Assembly: GCF_022662015.1 (NCBI RefSeq)
Contig: NZ_JAKMCM010000004.1
Span: 62,001 to 126,000, forward strand
Source: Aestuariivivens sediminicola
Lineage (GTDB): Bacteria > Bacteroidota > Bacteroidia > Flavobacteriales > Flavobacteriaceae
Direction: 5' to 3'
DNA length: 64,000 nucleotides
The position numbers and the translations under genes were made by a program. How positions within the stretch are numbered: position 1 is the stretch's first letter; each line of letters begins with the position of its first letter. The notes beneath the pieces are model-generated. The model did not search any database. It was not told where the DNA came from and was given only the letters and a program-made list of their open reading frames with translations. Shown piece by piece: positions 1 through 8,088 of this stretch.

Positions 1-239
1 GTGAATAAGCATCGGTTATCACTAAAAACAGGATATCGAGAACCATCAACGTAGGATGTAACCAAATCATCCCGAAAATCAATCACCAATTGTCCCTCAT
101 GGTTAATAAAGCCCCAGGAATTATCTTTTTTAACCGCTGCGACCCCATCATTAAAGGGTGCAATGAAATCCAATTCTTCCGCTATCTGTGACACTGCGAA
201 AAGCGGACATAACAAAATGATAATAAATAGATTTTTCAT
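1..239 (-). CDS. WG-repeat secreted protein, N-terminal part
   Basis: Reading the minus strand from ATG at 237-239 gives MKNLFIIILLCPLFAVSQ, a typical flavobacterial signal peptide. It is followed by about 60 residues with a WG-repeat unit (NSWGFINHEGQLVIDF). The gene runs off the left edge, so only about 79 residues are visible. WG-repeat proteins are exported beta-rich proteins of mostly unknown function. A TGATATTCATCA palindrome with a correctly spaced -7 element lies just upstream, placing it in the same putative regulon as the stress genes. The family call rests on a single visible repeat. Confidence 0.75.
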   Translation of the reverse strand, partial: MKNLFIIILLCPLFAVSQIAEELDFIAPFNDGVAAVKKDNSWGFINHEGQLVIDFRDDLVTSYVDGSRYPVFSDNRCLF

Positions 240-266
240 GACATTAATATTTATAATAGTAGTCTA

Positions 267-309
267 TAAAGGTAGGTTGATGAGGCCTTTTATAAAATGA
301 TATTCATCA
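267..309 (-). promoter_or_regulatory. FNR-type promoter of the WG gene (site A)
   Basis: Palindrome TGATATTCATCA at 298-309. Reading leftward there are 23 nt and then TACCTTTA (267-274) as the -7 element. Predicted start near 262, leaving a leader of about 23 nt before the ATG at 239. The plus-strand direction has no -7 match at this spacing. Nothing else is visible in the 240-573 gap apart from site B. Confidence 0.65.
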
Positions 310-495
310 TTATGGCGTGCCATGCCCGGTCTGTATTTGGTCCGCTCATTTAACTCTAACCGCGCATTACCTAAAGAGTGCGATGAATTCACATTACAGT
401 TGGTCTCTAAATGTGTTAAAATCCTTAGCTAATCAAAGAGCAACGTTATAAAATAATCGAGTCGCATGTTGAAATTGTCGGATACCTTTTAATTA

Positions 496-538
496 TGACA
501 TAAGTCATACATTTTAAGATAAAAAAGCCCTTATTTAG
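496..538 (+). promoter_or_regulatory. FNR-type promoter of the sensor kinase/regulator operon (site B)
   Basis: Perfect palindrome TGACATAAGTCA at 496-507, then 23 nt, then TTATTTAG at 531-538. This -7 has T for A at its second position, the weakest of the set. Predicted start is about 543, 31 nt before the kinase ATG. If the encoded regulator binds here, the operon is autoregulated. This copy uses TGAC/GTCA half sites rather than TGAT/ATCA. Confidence 0.6.
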
Positions 539-573
539 TATATTTTAAGTACTATCCGAAATCATGTCCTTTT

Positions 574-2454
574 ATGTTTCAACAAGATCAGGAAATATTT
601 AATATTCTGTTAGAAATGATCTCTGAAGGGGCTATCATTGTAGATAGTCATCAGCGAATAATGGAGGTCAACGCTGCCTTTGAAGGTATTTTTGGGTATA
701 CAAAAAAAGAATTAATGGGCCGGGACCTCAATTTACTCATCCCTTCCAATTATCACAAAAATCATAAAACGTATTTCAAAAAATTTATTGAACGGGGTAA
801 ACGCCGTAAAATGACCGAAGCCTCAGATATTTATGCACTAAAAAAAGATGGTACCATATTCCCTATAGAAATAGAGTTAAATCCGTTTCTAATTTATGAT
901 AAAACCTATGTCATCGGATTGATAAAGGACATCTCTGAAAAAAAAGAGATTAAAAAAAATCTCATGTTAAGAACCCAGGCCTTGCAATCTTCCAACAATG
1001 GTATCGTGATTACTGATGCGTTGAAATACGACAATCCCGTAATTTATTTTAATTCCACCTTCCAAAAGCTTACCGGGTATACTCAGGAAGAAATTCTTCA
1101 TAAGAACTGTCGCTTTTTACAAGGCGAAGACACAGAGCAAAAAGGCCTTGATGCCCTTAGAAAAGCCATAAAGAATGGGGAAAGCTGCCAGGCCCGATTA
1201 CGGAATTATAAGAAGGACGGCAGCATGTTCTGGAATGATCTGTATGTGTTTCCCATTACAGATGGCGATGGTGTTGTTACCAATTTTATTGGTATTTTAA
1301 ATGATATCACCTTAAGCATAAAAGAAGAAGAGGAACGGGTGCATCTCGCTTCCATTTTCGATGAATCCTTAAATGAAATTTATGTTTTTGATGCCGAAAC
1401 CTTAAAATTCATCAATGTGAACTATGGTGCTCAGAAAAACATTGGGTACAGTTTGGACGAATTAAAAGAAATGACTCCAATAGATTTAATTGCAAATGGA
1501 GAGGAGCCCGAGTTTAAAAATTTCATTGATGTATTGTTAAAAGGGAATGTCGAGAAATTAGAATTTGAAAGTATGTATCGGCGTAAAGATGGATCGACCT
1601 ATCCGGTTGAAGTGCATTTACAATTATCGACCTTGAATGGAAAGGATGTATTTACGGCTATCATCCTCGACATTACCGAACGAAAGAACTATACGACAAA
1701 ACTCGAAAGGAAAGTTGAAAAAAGGACACATCAGCTCGAAATAGCATTGAACAAAGAAAAAGAACTCAACGAATTAAAAACCAAATTTTTATCACTGGTC
1801 TCTCATGAATTTAAAACGCCGTTAAGTGCCATTTTAACGTCCAGCGAGCTCCTGAGTAAATACCAGTTAACTGAACAACAGGAAAAAAGAGAGAAACACA
1901 TTAAAACGATAGATGATAAAGTTCACTTTTTGAATAACATCATAAACGACTTTCTCTCTGTTGAAAAACTCGAAACAGGTAAAGTAAATTATAGGTTCGA
2001 CCAGTTTAAACTCAGTAAGGTTGTCAATGAAGTGGTGTACGATGCCAATATGCTTTTAAAGGAAGGACAGCAAATAAAATATCCTGAGGACATTGATGAC
2101 TTATCCCTTTACCAGGATGAAAAAATAATTCAGCTGATCCTGTCGAATCTATTGTACAATGCCGTGAACTACTCCCCTGAAGGATCGACCATTGAGTTAT
2201 ATGTCAGGCAGAATGAAAAAACGACCACCGTGACTGTAAAGGACAATGGATTTGGTATTCCGGAGGAGGATCAAAAACACATTTTTGAGCGGTATTTCAG
2301 AGCCCACAACGTAACTAATATTCAGGGTACCGGTATCGGTTTGAATATTGTTAAGAATCATCTTGAGAACCTGGGTGGCTCCATATATTTTGAAAGCGAA
2401 GAAAACAAGGGGACGACATTTGTAATAGCCTTTCCAAATAGAGCACAACAATGA
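574..2454 (+). CDS. PAS/LOV-PAS sensor histidine kinase
   Basis: This is a soluble hybrid sensor of 626 residues without membrane segments. It has a PAS domain at about 8-125, a LOV-like PAS at about 135-247 with the flavin-adduct motif NCRFLQ (Cys179), and a third PAS at about 255-372. A short coiled coil leads to HisKA with SHEFKTP (His411) and a HATPase domain with N box NLLYNAVNYSP, DNGFGIP and GTGIGL. The first PAS resembles FixL but lacks the heme-ligating His (Arg there), so heme binding is unlikely. In the LOV-like domain the Gln normally found near the end (FIGVQ) is replaced (FIGIL). The gene overlaps the downstream response regulator by 4 nt, so the two are surely partners. The signal is not known; blue light or redox through a flavin is an inference. 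Confidence 0.9.
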   Translation: MFQQDQEIFNILLEMISEGAIIVDSHQRIMEVNAAFEGIFGYTKKELMGRDLNLLIPSNYHKNHKTYFKKFIERGKRRKMTEASDIYALKKDGTIFPIEIELNPFLIYDKTYVIGLIKDISEKKEIKKNLMLRTQALQSSNNGIVITDALKYDNPVIYFNSTFQKLTGYTQEEILHKNCRFLQGEDTEQKGLDALRKAIKNGESCQARLRNYKKDGSMFWNDLYVFPITDGDGVVTNFIGILNDITLSIKEEEERVHLASIFDESLNEIYVFDAETLKFINVNYGAQKNIGYSLDELKEMTPIDLIANGEEPEFKNFIDVLLKGNVEKLEFESMYRRKDGSTYPVEVHLQLSTLNGKDVFTAIILDITERKNYTTKLERKVEKRTHQLEIALNKEKELNELKTKFLSLVSHEFKTPLSAILTSSELLSKYQLTEQQEKREKHIKTIDDKVHFLNNIINDFLSVEKLETGKVNYRFDQFKLSKVVNEVVYDANMLLKEGQQIKYPEDIDDLSLYQDEKIIQLILSNLLYNAVNYSPEGSTIELYVRQNEKTTTVTVKDNGFGIPEEDQKHIFERYFRAHNVTNIQGTGIGLNIVKNHLENLGGSIYFESEENKGTTFVIAFPNRAQQ

Positions 2455-3509
2455 AAACTGTTTTACTCATAGAGGATGATGCGGTTCTTAGGGAAAATAC
2501 AGCAGAACTATTAGAGCTTTCAAACTATAAGGTGTTTACAGCCTCCAATGGAAAGATTGGTGTTCAAATGGCTAAAAAACATTTACCTGATATTATTGTC
2601 TGCGATATTATGATGCCCGAATTGGACGGTTACGGGGCATTAGAACGGTTATCGAAACTAAAAACAACTCAGTTTATTCCCTTTATTTTTCTGTCTGCAA
2701 AAACAGAACGTCAGGACATCAGAAAAGGTATGAATTTGGGAGCAGACGACTATATAACAAAACCGTTTACAGAGGACGATCTTATAAGTGCCATTGAGAG
2801 TCGACTCGCAAAGGTTTCTATTTTAAAGGAATTAAAAGGTTTTGATGCATACAGCAATAGCATCTCTGTTGAAGAGGATGAAATCAAGACCCTCAACGAC
2901 TTAAAGAACTTTTTTGCCGATTATGGCATCGAACTTGAATTTAACAAGGATGATGTTATTTATCGTGAAGGCGATCACTCTAATTACATCTATTTAATCG
3001 ACACCGGCACTGTAAAAAGCTTTAGGATCGATGAACAGGGAAAGGAATTGGTCACTGCCTTATACAAGGAGGATGATTTATTCGGGTATACCTCGTTTAC
3101 AAATACGATTCCGCATAAGGAAACCGCAGTGGCCATTGCAGATACCACATTACATGGTATTTCCATTTTGGAGTTCAATGACCTGTTGAGTAAAAATCAT
3201 AAGGTCGTATTAGAACTTATAGGACTGTTAACAGAGGATTTATCTACAATTAAAGAACAGCTCCTTGAAATGGCTTATGGAACGGTAAATAAAAAAACAG
3301 CCTCTACCATTTTAAAATTTGCTGAAAAAATAAATCGCAGGCCCGATGATCTCATAAAAATCTCCAGAAGTGATCTGGCCAGTGTGGCTGGAATTGCACC
3401 CGAAACATTAATCAGGGCATTAACAGAGTTCAAAAAGCTGGGTATTATTAAAGCGGAAGGCAGGAATATAAAAGTAATTGATCTTGAAAAACTAAAAAGC
3501 ATCACCTGA
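2451..3509 (+). CDS. Response regulator with Crp/FNR output (REC-cNMP fold-HTH)
   Basis: This protein of 352 residues joins a receiver domain (about 1-120; acidic pair Asp9/Asp10, phospho-acceptor Asp52 in VCDIMMP, KPF loop) to a cyclic-nucleotide-binding fold (about 150-265) and a C-terminal Crp-type HTH (about 270-340). The recognition helix reads APETLIRAL, keeping the Glu and Arg that in CRP and FNR read the TGA half site. There is no cysteine cluster, so it is not an Fe-S oxygen sensor. Signal input should come by phosphotransfer from the overlapping kinase. It is the obvious candidate to bind the TGAY-N4-RTCA palindromes found upstream of the Usp, Hsp20 and hydrogenase operons. That link is inferred from motif and context, not shown. 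Confidence 0.9.
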   Translation: MKTVLLIEDDAVLRENTAELLELSNYKVFTASNGKIGVQMAKKHLPDIIVCDIMMPELDGYGALERLSKLKTTQFIPFIFLSAKTERQDIRKGMNLGADDYITKPFTEDDLISAIESRLAKVSILKELKGFDAYSNSISVEEDEIKTLNDLKNFFADYGIELEFNKDDVIYREGDHSNYIYLIDTGTVKSFRIDEQGKELVTALYKEDDLFGYTSFTNTIPHKETAVAIADTTLHGISILEFNDLLSKNHKVVLELIGLLTEDLSTIKEQLLEMAYGTVNKKTASTILKFAEKINRRPDDLIKISRSDLASVAGIAPETLIRALTEFKKLGIIKAEGRNIKVIDLEKLKSIT

Positions 3510-3532
3510 AATGATATGCTATTAATCTAAAA

Positions 3533-3575
3533 TGATGAATATCATTTCAGCTGAGATATCTTCCACCTAATTTAG
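3533..3575 (+). promoter_or_regulatory. FNR-type promoter of the first Usp gene (site C)
   Basis: Palindrome TGATGAATATCA (3533-3544), a 23-nt gap, then TAATTTAG (3568-3575). Predicted start about 3580, 15 nt before the ATG at 3595. Confidence 0.75.
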
Positions 3576-3594
3576 TAGGAAAAGATACAGTTTG

Positions 3595-4446
3595 ATGAAA
3601 AACATTTTACTACCCACAGATTTTTCAGAGAATTCCTGGAATGCGATAAGCTATGCGATTCAATTTTATGATAATATCCCATGCAATTTTTATCTGTTGC
3701 ATGTTCACAGGGTAAGGGAAGATATCATGGACGGTTCGCCTTACATTGCAGATCAGGAGGTTTTAGAAGCGGTACATAAGAAACCTGCGAAAGAAAAATT
3801 ACTCAAATTAATTAAGCGTATACAAAAAGAGTTACCTGATATACAACCCTATCACCGATTTTACAGCTTGTCCGACTATGATTTTTTTATCGATGCCATA
3901 CGAAGGCATGTGGAACAGAAGAACATAGACACCATAGTCATGGGAACCAAAGGTGCTTCAGGCATTAAGGAAATAATTATTGGAAGCAATACGGGCGATG
4001 TCATTACAAAGGTAAAATGCAATCTGCTGGCTGTTCCGGAGAAGGCCCAATACCGGAACATCAATGAAATAGTATTTACCACCGACTTTTCCTTGAATTA
4101 CAATTTGAATATTTTACGTCCCCTTCTGGAGATCATTGATCGCAATACGGCCGCATTGCGCATCCTTCACATGAGTAAGAACAAAACAAATTTAAATACC
4201 GAACAACAACTGAATCGTGAAACATTACAGGAATATTTCAATAACACAGATTCAAGTTTTCACTATGTGAGCAATTCAAAATTGGAAAATGCGGTTCAAA
4301 GCTTTGTCGAGAACAGAAAGATTGATTTAATCTGCATGGTGGCCAAAAATTTGAATTATTGTCAGCAGATATTGTTTCATTCCAAAATCGAAAAAATAAG
4401 TTATCATATTAATATACCCTTTCTGGTATTACATGAAATAAATTAA
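3595..4446 (+). CDS. Universal stress protein, tandem UspA domains
   Basis: Two UspA domains in about 283 residues. The first begins KNILLPTDFSENSWNAI and carries the ATP-type glycine loop GTKGASGIKEIIIGSNT; the second is divergent and lacks it. The open frame extends to a TTG at 3592, but the ATG at 3595 gives the MKNILLPTDF start shared with the paralogue at 6340 and is preferred. Bacterial Usp proteins are cytoplasmic and accumulate during growth arrest and hypoxia. It heads a transcription unit driven by site C and followed after 6 nt by a small membrane protein. Confidence 0.9.
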   Translation: MKNILLPTDFSENSWNAISYAIQFYDNIPCNFYLLHVHRVREDIMDGSPYIADQEVLEAVHKKPAKEKLLKLIKRIQKELPDIQPYHRFYSLSDYDFFIDAIRRHVEQKNIDTIVMGTKGASGIKEIIIGSNTGDVITKVKCNLLAVPEKAQYRNINEIVFTTDFSLNYNLNILRPLLEIIDRNTAALRILHMSKNKTNLNTEQQLNRETLQEYFNNTDSSFHYVSNSKLENAVQSFVENRKIDLICMVAKNLNYCQQILFHSKIEKISYHINIPFLVLHEIN

Positions 4447-4452
4447 GGCATT

Positions 4453-4839
4453 ATGGATACGTCACTATTTTTGGCAAAGTTTTGGGGATGGTATCTTATC
4501 ATATTCTTCTTCATCTTAAGCCTGAACCCTAAGCGAATAAAACAAATATTTAATGATTTAAAAGATGAAAAATTTCTAATTGTTTCATCCTTTATGGCCA
4601 TTTTAGTGGGCCTGTTGAATATCTTATTTCACAACATCTGGGAACCGAACTGGAAATTCATTATTACCATAATTGGCTGGATTTCAATCTTTTTGGGACT
4701 ATTCCTTTTTGTGTTCCCAAAACGCACTGTAGCGCTGCTGGAATTACTTAACATAAAATTGGTGCAGGTCATTTATACCTTATTATTTTTTACCGGATTG
4801 TTTTTGTTAAACGTGGCATACAATATTATTCCGATTTAA
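4453..4839 (+). CDS. Small four-helix membrane protein
   Basis: 128 residues, almost entirely hydrophobic, with about four transmembrane segments (roughly 10-22, 40-58, 66-84 and 103-125) and a short basic loop NPKRIKQI after the first. I do not recognise a family with confidence. It starts 6 nt after the Usp gene and is probably co-transcribed from site C, so a role in the same stress response is likely but its function is unknown. Confidence 0.7.
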   Translation: MDTSLFLAKFWGWYLIIFFFILSLNPKRIKQIFNDLKDEKFLIVSSFMAILVGLLNILFHNIWEPNWKFIITIIGWISIFLGLFLFVFPKRTVALLELLNIKLVQVIYTLLFFTGLFLLNVAYNIIPI

Positions 4840-4849
4840 TTCCAGAAAC

Positions 4850-4892
4850 TGATAAATATCATTTTTTTAATGTAAAAGTTAATTTACATTAG
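4850..4892 (+). promoter_or_regulatory. FNR-type promoter of a putative untranslated RNA (site D)
   Basis: Palindrome TGATAAATATCA (4850-4861), 23 nt, then TACATTAG (4885-4892). Predicted start near 4897. No sizeable gene follows before a strong hairpin at 5079-5104. An inverted repeat TGTAAA-N6-TTTACA (4871-4888) overlaps the -7 region and could be a second operator. Confidence 0.6.
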
Positions 4893-4896
4893 GGGC

Positions 4897-5104
4897 TATA
4901 TAAAACGTTCTTTACATAATAGTTATCTTAAAATCTAGGCTTTGTTATTGAAAAATGATAAAACCTATCAAAGTGTTTGAAAGTATTATTTAGCAGGAAA
5001 ACCCAGTAGTATTGATTTTGTAATAAAACTTTATTGAAGAAAACCGAGCGTTAATTAGTAAGATTAAACACTTTGGGGAAACAGGAGATTTCGATCTCCT
5101 GTTT
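4897..5104 (+). ncRNA. Candidate FNR-regulated small RNA
   Basis: The segment lies between promoter site D and a perfect 11-bp hairpin. It is about 208 nt long and holds only a 12-codon frame (4955-4993), so the product is more likely a regulatory RNA than a protein. Its ends are predictions: start about 5 nt after the -7 element, end at the hairpin. The run after this hairpin is only weakly T-rich (TTTCTTG), so transcription may continue to the stronger terminator at 5258-5290. That would include a 19-codon frame at 5130-5189. I recognise no known RNA family. Confidence 0.45.
5079..5104 (+). terminator. Hairpin ending the candidate sRNA
   Basis: Perfect 11-bp stem AAACAGGAGAT/ATCTCCTGTTT with TTCG loop, followed by CTTGTA. 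The tail is poor in T, so termination may be partial. Confidence 0.6.
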
Positions 5105-5257
5105 CTTGTAAAAATAAGGTGTTTTTAAGATGAAAATTAGAAACACTTTTTTAGGAGTGTTTGGCGGTATTGACTATCTGAAGAATTAATGTAACTCTAT
5201 CGAGGCATATTGAGGATTTGAAAAGGAAGGTTAATAAAATCAGACATTTCTAAGATG

Positions 5258-5290
5258 GAAACAGGAAGATAAAACTTCCTGTTTCTTTTT
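5258..5290 (+). terminator. Rho-independent terminator
   Basis: 11-bp stem GAAACAGGAAG/CTTCCTGTTTC with a 6-nt loop and a TTTTT tail. It shares the AAACAGGA stem with the hairpin at 5079, suggesting a local duplication or a tandem terminator pair. Confidence 0.75.
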
Positions 5291-5332
5291 ACCGCAGCTA
5301 TTAATCATTTCGCATATATTAAATTGGTGAAG

Positions 5333-5367
5333 AAAAAGAGGGGTGATCATTGACATCCCTCTTTTTT
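5333..5367 (+). terminator. Third tandem terminator-like hairpin
   Basis: Stem AAAAAGAGGG/CCCTCTTTTT around a 13-nt loop, with T-run on the plus strand and A-run on the other side, so it could work in both directions. It closes the 640-nt interval between the first Usp unit and the three-gene Usp operon. Confidence 0.65.
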
Positions 5368-5414
5368 ATTGATATGCTTTAGATGAAAATGTATTGAAAG
5401 GACTGCTTTCAACC

Positions 5415-5457
5415 TGATATTTATCATTGCTTTGGGGTGTTGTAGTGGTTAACTTTA
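5415..5457 (+). promoter_or_regulatory. FNR-type promoter of the three-gene Usp operon (site E)
   Basis: Palindrome TGATATTTATCA (5415-5426), 23 nt, then TAACTTTA (5450-5457). Predicted start about 5462, 15 nt upstream of the ATG at 5477. Confidence 0.75.
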
Positions 5458-5476
5458 AAGATAATTTCATCGGCCC

Positions 5477-6310
5477 ATGAGAAAAATATTGATTTTAACC
5501 GATTTTTCAGATCATATACTCCCCTATGCTGTCAATTTGTTTAAGGAGGCGATTTGCGAGTTCTTTATCATGCATGCCTACCAGGATGCTATTTACACCG
5601 AAACTCTGTCTAATGCCTCACACTTTGATAACCTTTTCCCCAGTGCGGGTCGCCTCTCCAAACAGAAATTAGAAGGTATTGTGGAGGCCATGACCGCTGA
5701 ATTTCCGAATTCAAGACATAAGTATCATGTGATATCAACTGACAAAACATTGCTCGAGGAGGCTGACAGCTTCGTTGATGCTCATAATATAGATCTTATT
5801 GTTATGGGTTCCAAGGACGACCATAATTCAAAACCCATAACATTCGGCAGTCATACACCTCAAGTGATAAAATTTGTTAAATGCCCTGTTCTGGTCATTC
5901 CGGAGCACGCCGTTTATGCCTCACCGAAACACTTTCTTTTTCCGACCCATTATTTAATACCCTACAAAACAAGGGAGTTGGAACTGCTTTGTGATTTAGC
6001 CTATATGCACGGGGCCGTAATTGATGTGCTCTACAATTCGAAATGTGAAACCTTATCCCTACATCAAAAGGATAATCAACGCTTGCTCAGGGAAGAATTG
6101 GGGAAAAATCAAATTAATTTTAAACTATCCAGTACCAAGGCTATTGTCGATGCGGTAACCGAATATATCAAGAACAATACTATAGACCTGCTTGTTCTCG
6201 TCAATTCAAGACACCTGTCGTTCGACGACATCGTATTCCATACCATTCTGGATGAGATTACCATGACCTTAGACATCCCGTATCTCATTTTACAAAACAG
6301 GGGAACTTAG
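5477..6310 (+). CDS. Universal stress protein, degenerate nucleotide loop
   Basis: 277 residues with two Usp domains. The N-terminal strand RKILILTDFSDHILPYA is typical. The loop that in the paralogues reads GTKGASG-N9-GS(N) is here GSKDDHNSKPITFGSHT, missing the first glycine pattern, so ATP binding is doubtful. It is the first gene of a run of three tandem Usp genes and opens the operon controlled by site E. Divergence between the four Usp copies suggests different ligands or partners. Confidence 0.88.
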   Translation: MRKILILTDFSDHILPYAVNLFKEAICEFFIMHAYQDAIYTETLSNASHFDNLFPSAGRLSKQKLEGIVEAMTAEFPNSRHKYHVISTDKTLLEEADSFVDAHNIDLIVMGSKDDHNSKPITFGSHTPQVIKFVKCPVLVIPEHAVYASPKHFLFPTHYLIPYKTRELELLCDLAYMHGAVIDVLYNSKCETLSLHQKDNQRLLREELGKNQINFKLSSTKAIVDAVTEYIKNNTIDLLVLVNSRHLSFDDIVFHTILDEITMTLDIPYLILQNRGT

Positions 6311-6339
6311 ATACCTGTTCAATTCTAAAATTAAAGCTC

Positions 6340-7182
6340 ATGAAAAACATACTTCTTCCTACCGATTTCTCCGAAAACTCATGGAATGCCATCGCATATG
6401 CCATTAGGCTCTTTGAACATGCCGATTGTAAATTCCATTTACTCCATACCTATACGCCCGAAATTTACCATTTGGAATATGTGTTGGGAGAACCTTCTCA
6501 ATTCGGTATGCAAAATTATGCCAGAGACAACGCCATTACAAACCTGGATACCTTAAAGCATCGGATTCTGAAGGAATTACCCAGCTCCAGGCATAGCTTT
6601 GAGGAGGTGGCCTCCTTTAACACACTGGTGACGGAAATTAAAGATTTGGTTGAGGCCAGGCAGATCGATTATGTTATTATGGGAACCAAGGGAGCATCCG
6701 GTGTTAAGGAACTGTTATTTGGAAGCAATACCGTGCATACCATGAAGCATATGAATTGCCCCATATTAGCCATTCCGGACAATTATTCATTCGAAAAGCC
6801 CGAAGCTGTTTTATTTCCTACAGACTATAAAATTAACTTCAAAGCCAAACATCTAAAGCCCCTGATCGATATTGTCGCCCTTTACAATTCGAAAATAAAT
6901 ATTTTACATGCCACTTACGGATACGACTTATCAGAATCTCAGAAAAAGAATAAGAGACGCCTTAACAAGCATCTTAAGGATATCGCCCATCTGCATTACC
7001 ATGTCAGCAATCAAACGGTCGAAGAAGGCATCTCTAAGTTTCAATTAAAGACACATATAAACCTGTTGGTTATGATGAAAAACAGGCATTCCTTTTTCGA
7101 AAAACTGTTCTTCAAATCCACCATAAATCATATAGGCTTTCACCTTAACGTGCCATTTTTGGTTATTCCCGAGGCCATGTAA
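6340..7182 (+). CDS. Universal stress protein, tandem UspA domains
   Basis: 280 residues, closest in this window to the copy at 3595: it starts MKNILLPTDFSENSWNAIAY and has the loop GTKGASGVKELLFGSNT in the first domain, a match to the ATP-binding Usp type. The second domain lacks the loop. It lies 29 nt after the preceding Usp gene and 20 nt before the next, so the three are one operon. Role inferred from family: survival during growth arrest or low oxygen. Confidence 0.9.
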   Translation: MKNILLPTDFSENSWNAIAYAIRLFEHADCKFHLLHTYTPEIYHLEYVLGEPSQFGMQNYARDNAITNLDTLKHRILKELPSSRHSFEEVASFNTLVTEIKDLVEARQIDYVIMGTKGASGVKELLFGSNTVHTMKHMNCPILAIPDNYSFEKPEAVLFPTDYKINFKAKHLKPLIDIVALYNSKINILHATYGYDLSESQKKNKRRLNKHLKDIAHLHYHVSNQTVEEGISKFQLKTHINLLVMMKNRHSFFEKLFFKSTINHIGFHLNVPFLVIPEAM

Positions 7183-7202
7183 CACCTTAAATACGAGAAC
7201 CC

Positions 7203-8033
7203 ATGAAACGGAAAATACTGTTGCCGACCGACTTTTCAGATAATGCCTGGAATGCTATTGTCTATGCCTTAAAACTTTTTAAGCATGAGTACTGTACGTT
7301 TTATTTTTTAAACTCCACTTTCGTACAGATATCGACCCTATCCCAATTTTCGAATAAAATTTTGAAATCCATTGAGCAGGATGCTTTAAAAGGGCTTATG
7401 GAATTGGAGAAACTCGTTGAAACTACCGATGCCAACAGCAATCACGAGTTCCAGATTATCCTGAGTCGGGATAATCTCATAGATGCGGTAAAAAAAGCGG
7501 TTAAGGAACAGGAAATTGATCTGGTAGTCATGGGAACCAAAGGTGCCAGTGGAGCTAAAGAAGTATTTTTTGGCAGTAATACCATTCATCTGGTAAATAA
7601 TTTAAAACAATGTCCGGTTTTAATCATTCCGGAAACCTGCGAATTTACGCGGCCTTTACAGATTGGCTTTCCCACTGATTACAATCGCTTCTACAGCAAT
7701 AAAGAGCTAAAAGGTATCAAGCAATTGGCAGATCTGTATGATGCCAGGATTAGGATTATGCACATTAATGAAGAGGAAAAGCTCACTGATATCCAAGAGT
7801 ATAATCTCACCAAATTGAAATACTATTTGAATAGTTACACCTGCGAATTCCACTGGCTCCCAAAATACGATGATAAAACAACAGAAATCAATGATTTTAT
7901 AAAGGAATATGATATCAGTATTCTGGCGATGGTCAATTACGCCCATAGCTTTATAGAGCGCATCACCCATGAACCGGTGATTAAAAAACTGGGATTTCAT
8001 ATCAGGATTCCGTTTTTAGTCATACCGGAATGA
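7203..8033 (+). CDS. Universal stress protein, tandem UspA domains
   Basis: 276 residues. N-terminal KRKILLPTDFSDNAWNAIVY and the ATP-type loop GTKGASGAKEVFFGSNT in the first domain; the second domain is divergent. It is the third member of the Usp operon and is followed after 55 nt by the ATP-cone nuclease gene, which is probably in the same transcript. Confidence 0.9.
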   Translation: MKRKILLPTDFSDNAWNAIVYALKLFKHEYCTFYFLNSTFVQISTLSQFSNKILKSIEQDALKGLMELEKLVETTDANSNHEFQIILSRDNLIDAVKKAVKEQEIDLVVMGTKGASGAKEVFFGSNTIHLVNNLKQCPVLIIPETCEFTRPLQIGFPTDYNRFYSNKELKGIKQLADLYDARIRIMHINEEEKLTDIQEYNLTKLKYYLNSYTCEFHWLPKYDDKTTEINDFIKEYDISILAMVNYAHSFIERITHEPVIKKLGFHIRIPFLVIPE

Positions 8034-8088
8034 GTCGTTATGCTGCCGCCCTGTCCTTGTCTTCAAACCGCTAACAAAACTTAATCCT

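Noticed and set aside
574-950. First PAS domain of the kinase as a FixL-type heme oxygen sensor
   Set aside because: The sequence is FixL-like around the helix, but Arg stands where the heme-binding His should be.
5130-5189. 19-codon frame MKIRNTFLGVFGGIDYLKN and the 12-codon frame at 4955
   Set aside because: Too short to support as genes without translation data; kept only as notes for the sRNA region.
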